Below are positions 44,981 through 53,746 of a stretch of 64,000 nucleotides of DNA, piece by piece. A program made the position numbers and the translations under genes. The DNA is from Niastella caeni (GTDB lineage Bacteria; Bacteroidota; Bacteroidia; Chitinophagales; Chitinophagaceae). Position 1 is the first letter of the stretch; each line of letters starts with the position of its first letter. The stretch covers positions 1-64,000 of the forward strand of contig NZ_STFF01000010.1 of assembly GCF_004834005.1 (NCBI RefSeq), given 5' to 3'. Under the pieces are notes generated by a model. It saw only the letters and a program-made list of their open reading frames with translations, ran no database searches and was not told where the DNA came from.

Positions 44981-46522
44981 TTATTGTGCAATGGTTAAAT
45001 CTTTGTTTTCAAAATTTAATTGTAGAACATCTGGTTTCAAAGCTGATTTCCATAACCAATCTAGTAATAAGCAAGTAAACATAGTAGTAAGGGTGATAGG
45101 AAATGATTGGAATCGTAATGCTGCTGAAGATGCAAAAATTGTAAAAAAAGCGTTAAGTACCCAAATGGTTGTACCTAATAAAACACCTTTTTGTAACATT
45201 GGTGCATTTTTCCATCCTTTAAGCATTGAATAAAATATGAGCAAGAAAAACATTATAGCATTAATGATACCAGAGAAGATTGGATAGAAGTCGAGTGTAA
45301 TTGTTTGTTTATTTTTAAATCTAGTTACTACTTTTCGACTTGAATAATCAAACCATTCTTTTGCTATCGGAGCTACACTGTCCTTTCCTGAATTGTAGTT
45401 TTCCAGAAATTCAACAGGTGGTGCATAATATTTTAAACTATTAGGCCATATGAAATTTTCCATAAAATGAAGAGGATATTGGCGAATGATGTACAAACCA
45501 TAAGATTTATAAAACGGACCCATACTAGCCCATTTTTTTAATTCGCTAGCTTTTTTGTTGTTATTAAATAAGCTATCACGATATTTAAACATAGGTAAAC
45601 CCGGACTCCACATATAGTATGTGCTAGCTTTTACAGCTTCGATTGGAAACTTTTGTGTGTCACGTGTGGAGTCGAAATATGCGCGTAACATATTGTCAAA
45701 AGCAACGAATTCTTTTTTTACAGGCTTACGTTTTAAGCTGTCGACATATCGATAAGCATACATAGCATTATTGGTAAGTTGCCAACCGCTAAAAGGCGAG
45801 TATTGCCAATAGCCAGTTAATTTTTTATATTTAAAACTAGTATAACCAATAAACAAACCGCAAAAGAGTAAGCTAGCTACTGCTCCAATTAATCTTTTGT
45901 GCAAGTGTAGTGGTGATAGTGTGAATGCCGCAATAGACAAAAATGGATAAATTAGTGCATTATAGCGAATCGTAAAAACAACAAATAGCAAAACTGTGTG
46001 CCAAACTATTATTTTTGTTGAAGGCTTGTGAATAATCCATAGTAGAGAAGTAAACCAAACAAGGCTGAGGGCTGTAAAGATGCAATCACTACTTACTAAA
46101 TTGGCGAGATGTAAGAAAAGCGGATTAAATGTCATGAATGTTAAAAGTAGATATTGTAGTACTCGGCTAGGCGAATAAAAATAGTATATAGAAAAAAGCA
46201 TACAGAGAGCTCCAAAATGAATCAATAAATACTGAAAGGCTGTAAGGAAAATATCGGATTTTGTAAGAACACTTAATAATCTTAAAAAATTAGAATAACC
46301 TACCATGTATGTATTAATTGCCAAGTTTTTAGAGGCAGCATTGAGATATGAAAATGAATCCCCGTGGATATAACTGGCGTAAGGATAGAAATATTTAAAT
46401 ATCCCAAACTGAATAACTATGGCTATTGCAACAAACCATAATGTAGTCCGGTTTTTTTTATTCTTAATCAAAAATTCTTTAAACGATACTTCTTGTGAAG
46501 CCCAAGTAGTTCCTTGATTCAT
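44981..46522 (-). CDS. GT-C-like polytopic membrane protein (paralogue 2)
   Basis: The 513-residue protein has the same arrangement as its neighbour: one N-terminal helix, a loop with GDSFSYLN (acidic GT-C-type motif), many membrane helices and a C-terminal loop region with FIWPNSLKYYAPP. The two genes are a tandem duplication that has diverged. It is in the same operon as the GT2 gene, whose family typically makes polyprenyl-phosphate sugars, the donors for GT-C enzymes. That pairing supports a periplasmic glycosylation role, not proven. Gap to the next gene is 155 bp. Confidence 0.65.
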   Translation of the reverse strand: MNQGTTWASQEVSFKEFLIKNKKNRTTLWFVAIAIVIQFGIFKYFYPYASYIHGDSFSYLNAASKNLAINTYMVGYSNFLRLLSVLTKSDIFLTAFQYLLIHFGALCMLFSIYYFYSPSRVLQYLLLTFMTFNPLFLHLANLVSSDCIFTALSLVWFTSLLWIIHKPSTKIIVWHTVLLFVVFTIRYNALIYPFLSIAAFTLSPLHLHKRLIGAVASLLFCGLFIGYTSFKYKKLTGYWQYSPFSGWQLTNNAMYAYRYVDSLKRKPVKKEFVAFDNMLRAYFDSTRDTQKFPIEAVKASTYYMWSPGLPMFKYRDSLFNNNKKASELKKWASMGPFYKSYGLYIIRQYPLHFMENFIWPNSLKYYAPPVEFLENYNSGKDSVAPIAKEWFDYSSRKVVTRFKNKQTITLDFYPIFSGIINAIMFFLLIFYSMLKGWKNAPMLQKGVLLGTTIWVLNAFFTIFASSAALRFQSFPITLTTMFTCLLLDWLWKSALKPDVLQLNFENKDLTIAQ

Positions 46523-46575
46523 CTCGTTAAATTGAATGTCAATAAAAATTCTTTTTAGCCTTCTTTTTATTCTAC

Positions 46576-47043
46576 TTATGAATGAGAAATGCTGTAATTT
46601 ATTTCGACAGCCCAGCCTTTGTTAAATTCTTTTTTTTCCTTTTTGAGAAGGTAGATTGCCCATCCATTGAGGAGAATAGATGCACTGTTGAATATGATAT
46701 GTTGCTCCCAAGAAAGCTGTTCCATTATCCCCCCACAACTACAAGGCATCTCCGGCGCAATAATAAACATCGCAATAATATAGACAGTGAATAATGTCAT
46801 GATCCCAAACGAAGCATACAACCCTTTCAATCGCCACCTGGGAATAACAAGCATTAATACGATGGCGAATTCTACAATTGGTAACATGATAGCTACAGGC
46901 TTTGCAGCCCACGATAAAATAGGAGAATCAGCCAATTGCTCCTTAAACACACTATAATCCATTATCTTGGCAATGCCGGTGTAGAGGAAAAGAATTATAT
47001 TAAGCACAGTAATTATCTCAATGATAGTTGTACGCTTGATCAT
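46576..47043 (-). CDS. MauE/DoxX-like redox-associated membrane protein
   Basis: The 155-residue protein has four hydrophobic helices and the motif MPCSCGG (C101 and C103) followed by WEQHIIFNSASILLNGW. This is the pattern of MauE/DoxX-type proteins, which sit in the inner membrane and are linked to disulfide chemistry, for example in methylamine dehydrogenase maturation. In Bacteroidota they are often next to thioredoxin-fold proteins and small peptides, as here. It could pass electrons to or from the thioredoxin-like lipoprotein. G+C is intermediate (22/60 in 46741-46800). Confidence 0.75.
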   Translation of the reverse strand: MIKRTTIIEIITVLNIILFLYTGIAKIMDYSVFKEQLADSPILSWAAKPVAIMLPIVEFAIVLMLVIPRWRLKGLYASFGIMTLFTVYIIAMFIIAPEMPCSCGGIMEQLSWEQHIIFNSASILLNGWAIYLLKKEKKEFNKGWAVEINYSISHS

Positions 47044-47100
47044 TGCTAACCAATTTAAAATTGTGAGAATAGTAAATGAGAACAGTCTTTTGATAGAATA

Positions 47101-47961
47101 TTATCCAACTGTTTGTGCTGGTACTTTTATATCTGTTTGTTTGCGGAATAGCTGATTATTAAACAACCCATACTTCAGTATACAATAGATCGCCCGCACG
47201 CCATCCTTCCACCCGATTTTCTTTCCCTCGGCAAAAGTTCTTCCGTAGTAACTGATACCTACTTCATAGATCCGGATGCCGGGTACCATGGAGATCTTGG
47301 CAGTTACTTCCGGTTCAAACCCGAAGCGTTTCTCGTGTAAGTAAATGCGTTGAATAATGGAGGTGCGGAATAACTTATAACCTGTTTCCATATCCGTTAG
47401 GTTCAGGTTGCTGAACATGTTCGACAGGAAGGTGAGGAACCGGTTACCGATAGAATGCCAGAAGAACAGGATGCGGTGTGGATTGCCGCCCATAAATCGC
47501 GAGCCGTATACCACATCTGCCGAGCCAAGCACTATTGGTTTTAACAAAGTGTTGTATTCGCCCGGGTCATATTCCAGGTCGGCATCCTGTACCAACAGGT
47601 AATCACCGGTTGCCTGGGCAATTCCTGTATGGATAGCCGCACCCTTTCCCTGGTTTATTTCATGCCTGATGTATTGAAAGTAGTTAATGGTTAACGGCGT
47701 AGCATTGGCAAAATATCGCTGTATCACTTCTTCCGACCCATCCTTCGAACAGTCATTCACAATGATCACTTCCTTCTCTATATTCCCGATCAGCTTCACC
47801 TCGTTTATCTTGTCTAACACGATCGCAATCGTCTTCTCTTCATTATACACAGGAATAATAATCGATAATCGCTGTATAGGCGCCTTTGATGTGGTGTTAC
47901 CTGTTCCGTTTTGTGCGGTGATTTCAGCGGCCAATTTGTTTTCGATCAAAATGCTGCTCAT
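47101..47961 (-). CDS. GT2 polyprenyl-phosphate glycosyltransferase (DPM1/GtrB-like)
   Basis: The 286-residue protein has the GT2 start RLSIIIPVYNEEKTIAIVLD, the acidic motif D126-A-D128 (VQDADLEYDP) and the GtrB/DPM1-like block TDMETGYKLFRTSII. It has no C-terminal membrane anchor of the GtrB type, so the product is probably peripheral. It would load a sugar onto polyprenyl phosphate for the GT-C-like proteins encoded downstream. Its composition is host-like (30/60 G+C at 47281-47340), unlike the rest of the operon, so the right edge of the AT-rich island lies just downstream of this gene. Confidence 0.88.
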   Translation of the reverse strand: MSSILIENKLAAEITAQNGTGNTTSKAPIQRLSIIIPVYNEEKTIAIVLDKINEVKLIGNIEKEVIIVNDCSKDGSEEVIQRYFANATPLTINYFQYIRHEINQGKGAAIHTGIAQATGDYLLVQDADLEYDPGEYNTLLKPIVLGSADVVYGSRFMGGNPHRILFFWHSIGNRFLTFLSNMFSNLNLTDMETGYKLFRTSIIQRIYLHEKRFGFEPEVTAKISMVPGIRIYEVGISYYGRTFAEGKKIGWKDGVRAIYCILKYGLFNNQLFRKQTDIKVPAQTVG

Positions 47962-48041
47962 AAGGATAAGTTGAAAAAGTGTGTGAGATGTCTTACTGAA
48001 CTGTATGCAAGTTAATTCATAGAAAGTAGCGAGTTGGTTTC

Positions 48042-48476
48042 CTAATGTGGCGAATCGGAACTTTGCATTATCTCCTGCAAAAGCGAATTGATGTCATGCT
48101 TCGATATGTTATTACGCCATTCCTTAGGCGTAGTACCCGTCAGCTTCTTGAAGCTCTTGTTGAAATTGGTTTTGTCTAACCCTATCTTGTCTGCTATCAG
48201 TTTGATCGGGTAATCTGTTTCTGCCAGGAACAATTTCGATTTTTCAATTCGTACCAGCGTAAGGTATTCATGCAAGGTCCTTTGGGTTACCTGCTTGAAG
48301 CCAAGCTTTAGTTTTTTTTCATTCGTACAAACAAAACGGGCCAGGTCCTTTTGGGTATAATGCCTGTGATATTCTTTCTCAAGAATATTTTTTACAGCCA
48401 CTATCTTTTCCAGGTCCTCTCTTTTTAAATTAATAGGTTGCATTTGGAAAGGTTTATTTATGTTAATGTTACTCAA
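48042..48476 (-). CDS. Stand-alone AraC-type HTH protein (1)
   Basis: The 144-residue protein consists of little more than the two-helix-turn-helix AraC domain: YTQKDLARFVCTNEKKLKLG then ADKIGLDKTNFNKSFKKLTG followed by TPKEWRNNI. There is no sensor or receiver domain, so its activity must be set by expression level or by partner proteins. It lies next to the glycosyltransferase operon, 80 bp upstream of the GT2 start and in the same direction. Two similar proteins follow at 49066-49922. Confidence 0.85.
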   Translation of the reverse strand: MSNININKPFQMQPINLKREDLEKIVAVKNILEKEYHRHYTQKDLARFVCTNEKKLKLGFKQVTQRTLHEYLTLVRIEKSKLFLAETDYPIKLIADKIGLDKTNFNKSFKKLTGTTPKEWRNNISKHDINSLLQEIMQSSDSPH

Positions 48477-49065
48477 GATGCCTACGGTGTAGGGAAAGGG
48501 TCCCGGCTTGCTGATGAAGGTTTGTAGCGACCTGTCTTTTTAACTAATAGAAATTAGTTAAGCAGATGAACACCACCCGCCGGGCCCTATGTTGGGTATG
48601 AAAGTCCTTAGTTTATATAAACGCTGTGTATAATTAGCTGGCGTAGGAGTTGTAATTGTTGAATAGGAAAATGAAAATTCGATTCACGGTCTGGCAATAA
48701 CTGGATGGTTCCCGGGTTGAACGGGCGGTTGAATAAGGTTTCCATGTTCTATCTATTGTTTAGATAAATTAATGGTTGTCCAATCTGGTAATGTGTAAAA
48801 TAAAAATCTACTGTTACTATATTCTTCTGGTTATCTTCCGGCTGACAAAAGTGCCGGAGCAATCATTCATTCTGTAGCAATTTACACCGTGATCATGCGA
48901 AAAAAAAGAGATTTCAATTTATACTTGGCGCTACTTATTTATACTTTGCACGATTTTAGTTCTTAGTTAATGGTTCTTAGTTTTTTGTTCGCTTTGCGCG
49001 TACATCTTGCCGTAAATTTTAAAATTTATTTTCTTTTTCAGTAAAGGTCAATAGCTGCATTGGTG
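48477..49065. other. Intergenic region between AraC-type genes
   Basis: About 590 bp. It includes the short inverted repeat CTAATAGAAATTAG (48544-48557) and a 45-codon minus-strand frame at 48608-48745 without supporting evidence. I see no RNA gene or repeat array. Confidence 0.4.
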
Positions 49066-49449
49066 TTACTGCTTGTTGCCCTGTTGCCTTTCTACCGCTA
49101 TGCCTTCTTTACTAAAGTCGAACATCTCTTTGGGTGTTACGCCCCAGTACCGCTTGAACGCATTATTGAAAGCACTGGGATTACTATAGTGCAGGATAAT
49201 GGAGATCGCCTTCGCATCTTTGCCGTCTGCGAGTAATTGCCTGCCCAGTTCCATCCGTCGTTTCATCTTGTATTCGCGGATGCCGAGGCCGAATTCTTCT
49301 TTAAAGGATTTTTGTAGCACGTTGCGGCTGATCTGATGCGCCGCCGCCACATCATTGGCGGTATTGTCGTCTGCCTGGTTTTTATCAAAGATTTCTTTGG
49401 CAGCCGTTATGGCTGTTACCACATGCTTCTTTAATTTCCGTTTGTGCAT
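49066..49449 (-). CDS. Stand-alone AraC-type HTH protein (2)
   Basis: The 127-residue protein is an AraC DNA-binding domain only: ANDVAAAHQISRNVLQKSFK, then AISIILHYSNPSAFNNAFK and YWGVTPKEM. It shares the length and lack of sensor domain with its two neighbours. The start codon at 49449 follows a 62-bp gap from the next gene on the same strand. Regulatory target unknown. Confidence 0.85.
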   Translation of the reverse strand: MHKRKLKKHVVTAITAAKEIFDKNQADDNTANDVAAAHQISRNVLQKSFKEEFGLGIREYKMKRRMELGRQLLADGKDAKAISIILHYSNPSAFNNAFKRYWGVTPKEMFDFSKEGIAVERQQGNKQ

Positions 49450-49511
49450 GGGAGGTCGGTTTAATGATTATTGAATACATACAGGTGCGTCCTTAACCGG
49501 GTATGCCTGTA

Positions 49512-49922
49512 TTATTTGGTAGCGTATGAGATAAACGGTTCTTTCATGATCCAGGGGTAAGTGCCCCGGGGGTTATTGAGTTGTAGTTTTTGCCAGGGCG
49601 TGGGCGCCATGCCCGTTACTTTTTTAAACATCCGCGAAAAGGACTGCGTGGTGGTATACCCGGTTGCCCTTGCAATTTCGTTGATCCGCAATTTATTTTG
49701 CAGTAACAAAATAATGCCTTCGCTGGCCCGTAGCTCAATATAATATTCCTGGAAACTTAGATAATGTACCTTTTTAAACTGGCGCGATAGCTTGCGGGGG
49801 TCCATCTTTATCTTGCGGGCTACATACGCAAGCGTCAAGGGTTTGTTGAATTCATCATGAACGATCTCCTTGGCCTTTATTATTTTTTTCAGGTCAGTGT
49901 CTGCACTTGATTTTTTTTTCAT
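49512..49922 (-). CDS. Stand-alone AraC-type HTH protein (3)
   Basis: The 136-residue protein is again an isolated AraC domain: TLAYVARKIKMDPRKLSRQF, then INEIARATGYTTTQSFSRMF and KKVTGMAPTPWQKL. It begins with a short basic stretch (MKKKSSADTDLKKI). The three genes are in one direction within 1.9 kb, which suggests duplication or a small regulatory cassette. Whether they act on the glycosyltransferase operon or elsewhere is unknown. Confidence 0.85.
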   Translation of the reverse strand: MKKKSSADTDLKKIIKAKEIVHDEFNKPLTLAYVARKIKMDPRKLSRQFKKVHYLSFQEYYIELRASEGIILLLQNKLRINEIARATGYTTTQSFSRMFKKVTGMAPTPWQKLQLNNPRGTYPWIMKEPFISYATK

Positions 49923-50529
49923 AATATAGGTTAAGGTATAGTGAACAGATGTGGTTATACTATTCCCGGTACAGCTGGTATGTTGCCATGCCGGCCGTTT
50001 ATTGCTGCCTTCCCTTACAGGAAGTATAAGGTCGGGTCATTTCAGTAAATTAAGGTTGTATCATGGTCGCTGAGCTGTTCCGCATCGATCTTCAGTCTTC
50101 CAAAGGGATAAATATAACCGTTAGTATTCTTGCTCGTCGTATAATCAGGCTCGTTCTGCTTTGTAAATGTAGAGAACAAACCAAATGCGCTTCAATATTT
50201 ATATTGGCTCTATGTATTTTCCTGTAAATTAATAATGTGCATTTTCGAATTTTGCCAAAACGGCGAAACATGATAGGAAAAGGCAATAAGGCAACAAGGC
50301 ATAAAGGCGTAAAGGCAGAAAGGCAACGAGGGAAACAATTGGCAATGGGCAATAAGCAATTGGATCGGTTTTCCGCTTTCCGCTTTAAGCCTGTATTTGC
50401 GTGCAGCGTGCAGCTTGAAGCGTGCAGCTTGAAGCGTGCAGCTTGAAGCGTGCAGCAGCGCTTTATACCTCTATGTCGTTTCTTAAGAAAAAAGTAAATT
50501 TGTATCACCCTGCAAACCTAATTTTTACT
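49923..50529. repeat. Repeat-rich intergenic region upstream of the G8 protein gene
   Basis: The right part (50278-50460) is an array: period-8 units AAGGCAAC/AAGGCATA/AAGGCGTA, then period-7/14 units such as GTGCAGCTTGAAGC repeated three times. The left part holds an open minus-strand stretch at 50045-50191 without an ATG; its translation (DYTTSKNTNGYIYPFGRLKI and so on) looks coding-like, so it may be a decayed gene tail. The open frame of the G8 protein extends into the array, but the true start is downstream. Confidence 0.6.
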
Positions 50530-52800
50530 ATGCAATCGGTTCCGCTCTATGTTTTTTATTTCGTGTTGATGTTGTTGGGTACCCAAAGGCCGCCGGAGCG
50601 GGTAATTTCCTGCGCTCCCGCAGTTACCGCCTTCACCGGTTCCATTACCAGTGTGCGCAACGGCAACTGGAGCGACCCGGGTACCTGGGGCGGGCGGGTG
50701 CCTGGCCCAAAAGACGCGCCGGTGATCGCCGATGGGCATATTGTGCAGGTAGATGCCAATGTAGTAGTGGCCGGTATGCAGGTGGCCGGTCAATTGACGT
50801 TTGATCCCAGCCGGTCAATTACGTTTTCTTCTTCTAAAAATATCCTGGTCACAGGCCAGTTGCAGATGAAAGCTGCCAGCCCGGTTATCACCCATACCCT
50901 TCGTTTTACCGGTATTAATGAGAATAATTTTGAAGGCGGTGGTATGGATATGCTCGACAGTGATATCGGTTTATGGGTGATGGAGATGGGCCAGCTACAA
51001 CTGCAGGGGCAGGAAAAAACGGCGTGGACAAACGCAATTGGCGCAATTGCCGCCGGGGCAACGACTATTACAGTGCGGGACGCCACCGGCTGGCGGGTAG
51101 GGGATGAGCTCCTCATAACCCCTACGGCCGCGAATGCGCGGAATGTAGACGTTCGTACCATCACCGCAATAAAAGGCAATACCGTTTCGGTGAATGCCGC
51201 TACCACGGCGCACCCGTTGATCAATAACCTGTGGACTGCCGAAGTGGGCAACCTCTCGCGCAATATTCGTGTTGAAGGCTCCGCCACTGGTAGATCGCAT
51301 ATATTCATCCGCTCAGCCATTCCCCAAATGGTAAAACACGTAGCGTTCCGGTATTTAGGCCCGCGTAAGAGCATGGGTAGAACCGAAGTGAAAGACCAGG
51401 TGCAGGGCCGGTATGGACTGCATTTTCACCATTGCAATGATGGCAGCGACGGATCGATGGTGGAAGGCTGTGTGATGCGCGATATCGATAACCACGCCTA
51501 TGTGCCGCATGTAAGTCATGGTATTACCATGCGGCATAACATCGCCTACAATTGTACGGATGCGCCGTTCTGGTGGGACCTGCCCGATGCTACCCACCGC
51601 ACCGTGTGGACGCATAACCTGGTGGTAGCACCGAAATATGTGCAGGGCGCTTTGTCGCTCGACACTAAGGGTTCGCCCACATTCGGTACGCATGGTTTTG
51701 TGCTGAGCATGGGCGACGACAACCGCTGCGATAGCAATGTGGTGGCCGGGCAGCAGGGATTGGAAACGGTGAACGCGGCCTACGATTGGGAAGAAATGCC
51801 CATTGAATCGGCCTGGATCTTCAAAGGCAACATCGCGCATAATTCCGATTGCGGCATCCGAAGCTGGCAGAACAATGGCAAGAACCACGTGCTGGAACAA
51901 ACGATCATTTATAATTGCCGCGTGGGCGTAATGCATGGCGCGTATGTGAACAACTATACTTACAACGGCGGTTATTTATACAACAGCGTGTTTGAAGACC
52001 ATGCGGCCAGCGGCGCCAATGGGGTGCGTATTGAGAATATGATCCTGGACGGGGACTCGCAAATTCCATATCCATTTACCATGGTAGAAGGGCCGGCGAA
52101 AGGCGAGCGGCCCGTATTGCTGCGGAACTGTACCATTAAGGGCGGCACCAAAGGCGCGATCCTGAACGGCAGCAGCAATGCGGTAAAAAGCCTGGATGTA
52201 GTGCAATGCGATATTCGGGGGCACATTACCCTGGCGCCCAATGCAGGTAAGGAAGAAGTGATCCGCGTGCAGCCGGTAAAAGGGGCGGCGTACACCATTA
52301 CGAAGTCGGGCAAAAAAGAAGGAACGGCTTTTGCGCCGCTGATCTTGGGTTCAGGCGCCGGATTGAAAGGCGCGTATTATAATGGCACAGACTGGAACGA
52401 TCTGGTGGAGGCGCGCATTGATCCGTTGATCAGTTTTCCCGAGTGGCGGTTGCCCATGCCGGGCCTGGCCACGGGGGTGCATTACAAGATAAAAGATACG
52501 CGGTACAGCATTCGCTTTACCGGTTTTATAGAACCCCAGTATACAGAGGAATATATTTTTTCTACGGAAGTTGCCGGCGGGGTGCGGCTATGGGTGAATG
52601 ATACATTACTTATCGATCGCTGGCGCGATGAATATACTACGACGCACACATCACCTGCCATTGCTTTAGAGGCAGGAAAAAAATATGCCATCAGGCTGGA
52701 GTATTTCAACCAGGACGATCGCTCATCTTTATACCTCTTCTGGCAAAGCGCCTCCCTGCCCAGGGAATTGGTTCCACAGAGCCAGTTGTATGGGGAGTAG
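50530..52800 (+). CDS. G8-domain / beta-helix / PA14 exported protein
   Basis: From ATG 50530 (MQSVPLYVFYFVLMLLG) the product is 756 residues; ATG 50473 is an alternative, and the frame back to 50422 is repeat sequence. After the signal comes a G8 domain (VRNGNWSDPGTWGGRVPGPK, then VIADGHIVQVDANVVV), the fold known from PKHD1L1, CEMIP and TMEM2. It is followed by a long right-handed beta-helix with HFHHCNDGSDGS, then a PA14-like C-terminal domain (YSIRFTGFIEPQYTEEYIFS, then GGVRLWVNDTLLIDRW). It probably binds or cleaves an extracellular polysaccharide; which one is unknown. It ends 4 bp from the convergent esterase gene. Confidence 0.82.
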   Translation: MQSVPLYVFYFVLMLLGTQRPPERVISCAPAVTAFTGSITSVRNGNWSDPGTWGGRVPGPKDAPVIADGHIVQVDANVVVAGMQVAGQLTFDPSRSITFSSSKNILVTGQLQMKAASPVITHTLRFTGINENNFEGGGMDMLDSDIGLWVMEMGQLQLQGQEKTAWTNAIGAIAAGATTITVRDATGWRVGDELLITPTAANARNVDVRTITAIKGNTVSVNAATTAHPLINNLWTAEVGNLSRNIRVEGSATGRSHIFIRSAIPQMVKHVAFRYLGPRKSMGRTEVKDQVQGRYGLHFHHCNDGSDGSMVEGCVMRDIDNHAYVPHVSHGITMRHNIAYNCTDAPFWWDLPDATHRTVWTHNLVVAPKYVQGALSLDTKGSPTFGTHGFVLSMGDDNRCDSNVVAGQQGLETVNAAYDWEEMPIESAWIFKGNIAHNSDCGIRSWQNNGKNHVLEQTIIYNCRVGVMHGAYVNNYTYNGGYLYNSVFEDHAASGANGVRIENMILDGDSQIPYPFTMVEGPAKGERPVLLRNCTIKGGTKGAILNGSSNAVKSLDVVQCDIRGHITLAPNAGKEEVIRVQPVKGAAYTITKSGKKEGTAFAPLILGSGAGLKGAYYNGTDWNDLVEARIDPLISFPEWRLPMPGLATGVHYKIKDTRYSIRFTGFIEPQYTEEYIFSTEVAGGVRLWVNDTLLIDRWRDEYTTTHTSPAIALEAGKKYAIRLEYFNQDDRSSLYLFWQSASLPRELVPQSQLYGE

Positions 52801-52804
52801 GGGA

Positions 52805-53746
52805 TTAATCCACCACCACCTTATTTACAATTACCTCACCCCTGCATATCTGCTTAAAGAAAGCGGCCGTCCGCGGCATGGTAAAACCCGGACCATATTG
52901 ATCTGGACCATGACCAGCACCTGTTTTCAAATAAAGCTGGTAAGGAACATGTACGGCATGTAGTCGCCGGGTTAAACAGGCAGCACCAAATTCCAAAGCA
53001 TAGTTAGAGCACTTGTTGGCATAACCGAAATCATACGGTACTACATTATCACTGGTTCCATGAAAAGAGATCATGGCACGGGCGGTAACTGCAGTTACCA
53101 GGCTGGAGTCGGGCAGGGCGCCCCACAAGTTAGCTACCCCTTTTATGGTAAATCCATTGGTGAGGCTGTTGCCACTGGTATTAAGGGGGCCAAGCAAAGT
53201 CCGTTCGGTGGGGGTTAACTGCTGCGCCACCGCATCAGGAATATAGGCAGTCGTAAGTGCCGTACCGGAACCCGCACTGGAGCCGCCAATAAAGATCCAG
53301 TTAGTATCAATGGCATAGCTGTTGGATTTGGAAACCAGGAAACGTAAGGCTGCATTGGCATCCTGTATGGCGCGATAAACAGCCAGTCGTTTGGAAGCGG
53401 TATCGCCATTGCAGGAACCCGATCCGGTCCGCCAGCCTAAACGGTAATTGATAGAAGCGGTCACAAAGCCGGAGTCTGCGAGTATGCGGCAATGCGTCTT
53501 TATATCATTTTTATCGCCTGAAGTAAAACCACCGCCGTGGATCATTAAAACCAATGGATATTTATCAGCTGTAGTAGCGCCGGCGGGAAAGTAGAGGTCC
53601 ATAAGCAGGGAAGTGGTTTGGCCGCCGCTGTCGGCTGCCGAGCCATATTGAACATTTTGTAGTGCAGTTAAAGGTTGTGCAGGATCATCATCATTTTTAG
53701 AACAGGAAAGAACAAGCAGTAACAGGGCATAGGGTAATAAACGCAT
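52805..53746 (-). CDS. Alpha/beta hydrolase lipoprotein (carboxylesterase-like)
   Basis: The 313-residue protein has a lipoprotein signal (LLLVLSCSKN, Cys15). The oxyanion motif HGGG is at 70-73 and the nucleophile elbow GSSAG has S157. The remaining triad is likely Asp in HGTSDNVVPYD and His in GAGHGPDQ near the C-terminus. It resembles the BD-FAE/acetyl-esterase-like hydrolases that deacylate polysaccharides, and may act with the G8 protein encoded convergently, though that is inference from position. The specificity is not readable. Confidence 0.85.
   Translation of the reverse strand: MRLLPYALLLLVLSCSKNDDDPAQPLTALQNVQYGSAADSGGQTTSLLMDLYFPAGATTADKYPLVLMIHGGGFTSGDKNDIKTHCRILADSGFVTASINYRLGWRTGSGSCNGDTASKRLAVYRAIQDANAALRFLVSKSNSYAIDTNWIFIGGSSAGSGTALTTAYIPDAVAQQLTPTERTLLGPLNTSGNSLTNGFTIKGVANLWGALPDSSLVTAVTARAMISFHGTSDNVVPYDFGYANKCSNYALEFGAACLTRRLHAVHVPYQLYLKTGAGHGPDQYGPGFTMPRTAAFFKQICRGEVIVNKVVVD

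Noticed and set aside
30940..47050. Integrative element with integrase and attachment sites as the cause of the AT-rich island
   Set aside because: No integrase, relaxase or flanking direct repeat is visible at either edge; both edges fall inside functional units, so homologous replacement explains it better.
48608..48745. 45-codon minus-strand frame (METLFNRPFN..) between AraC-type genes
   Set aside because: No promoter, ribosome-binding or family evidence; too short to support.
51355..51936. Minus-strand frame of 193 codons inside the G8 protein gene
   Set aside because: Antisense shadow in a GC-rich coding region with stronger evidence on the plus strand.
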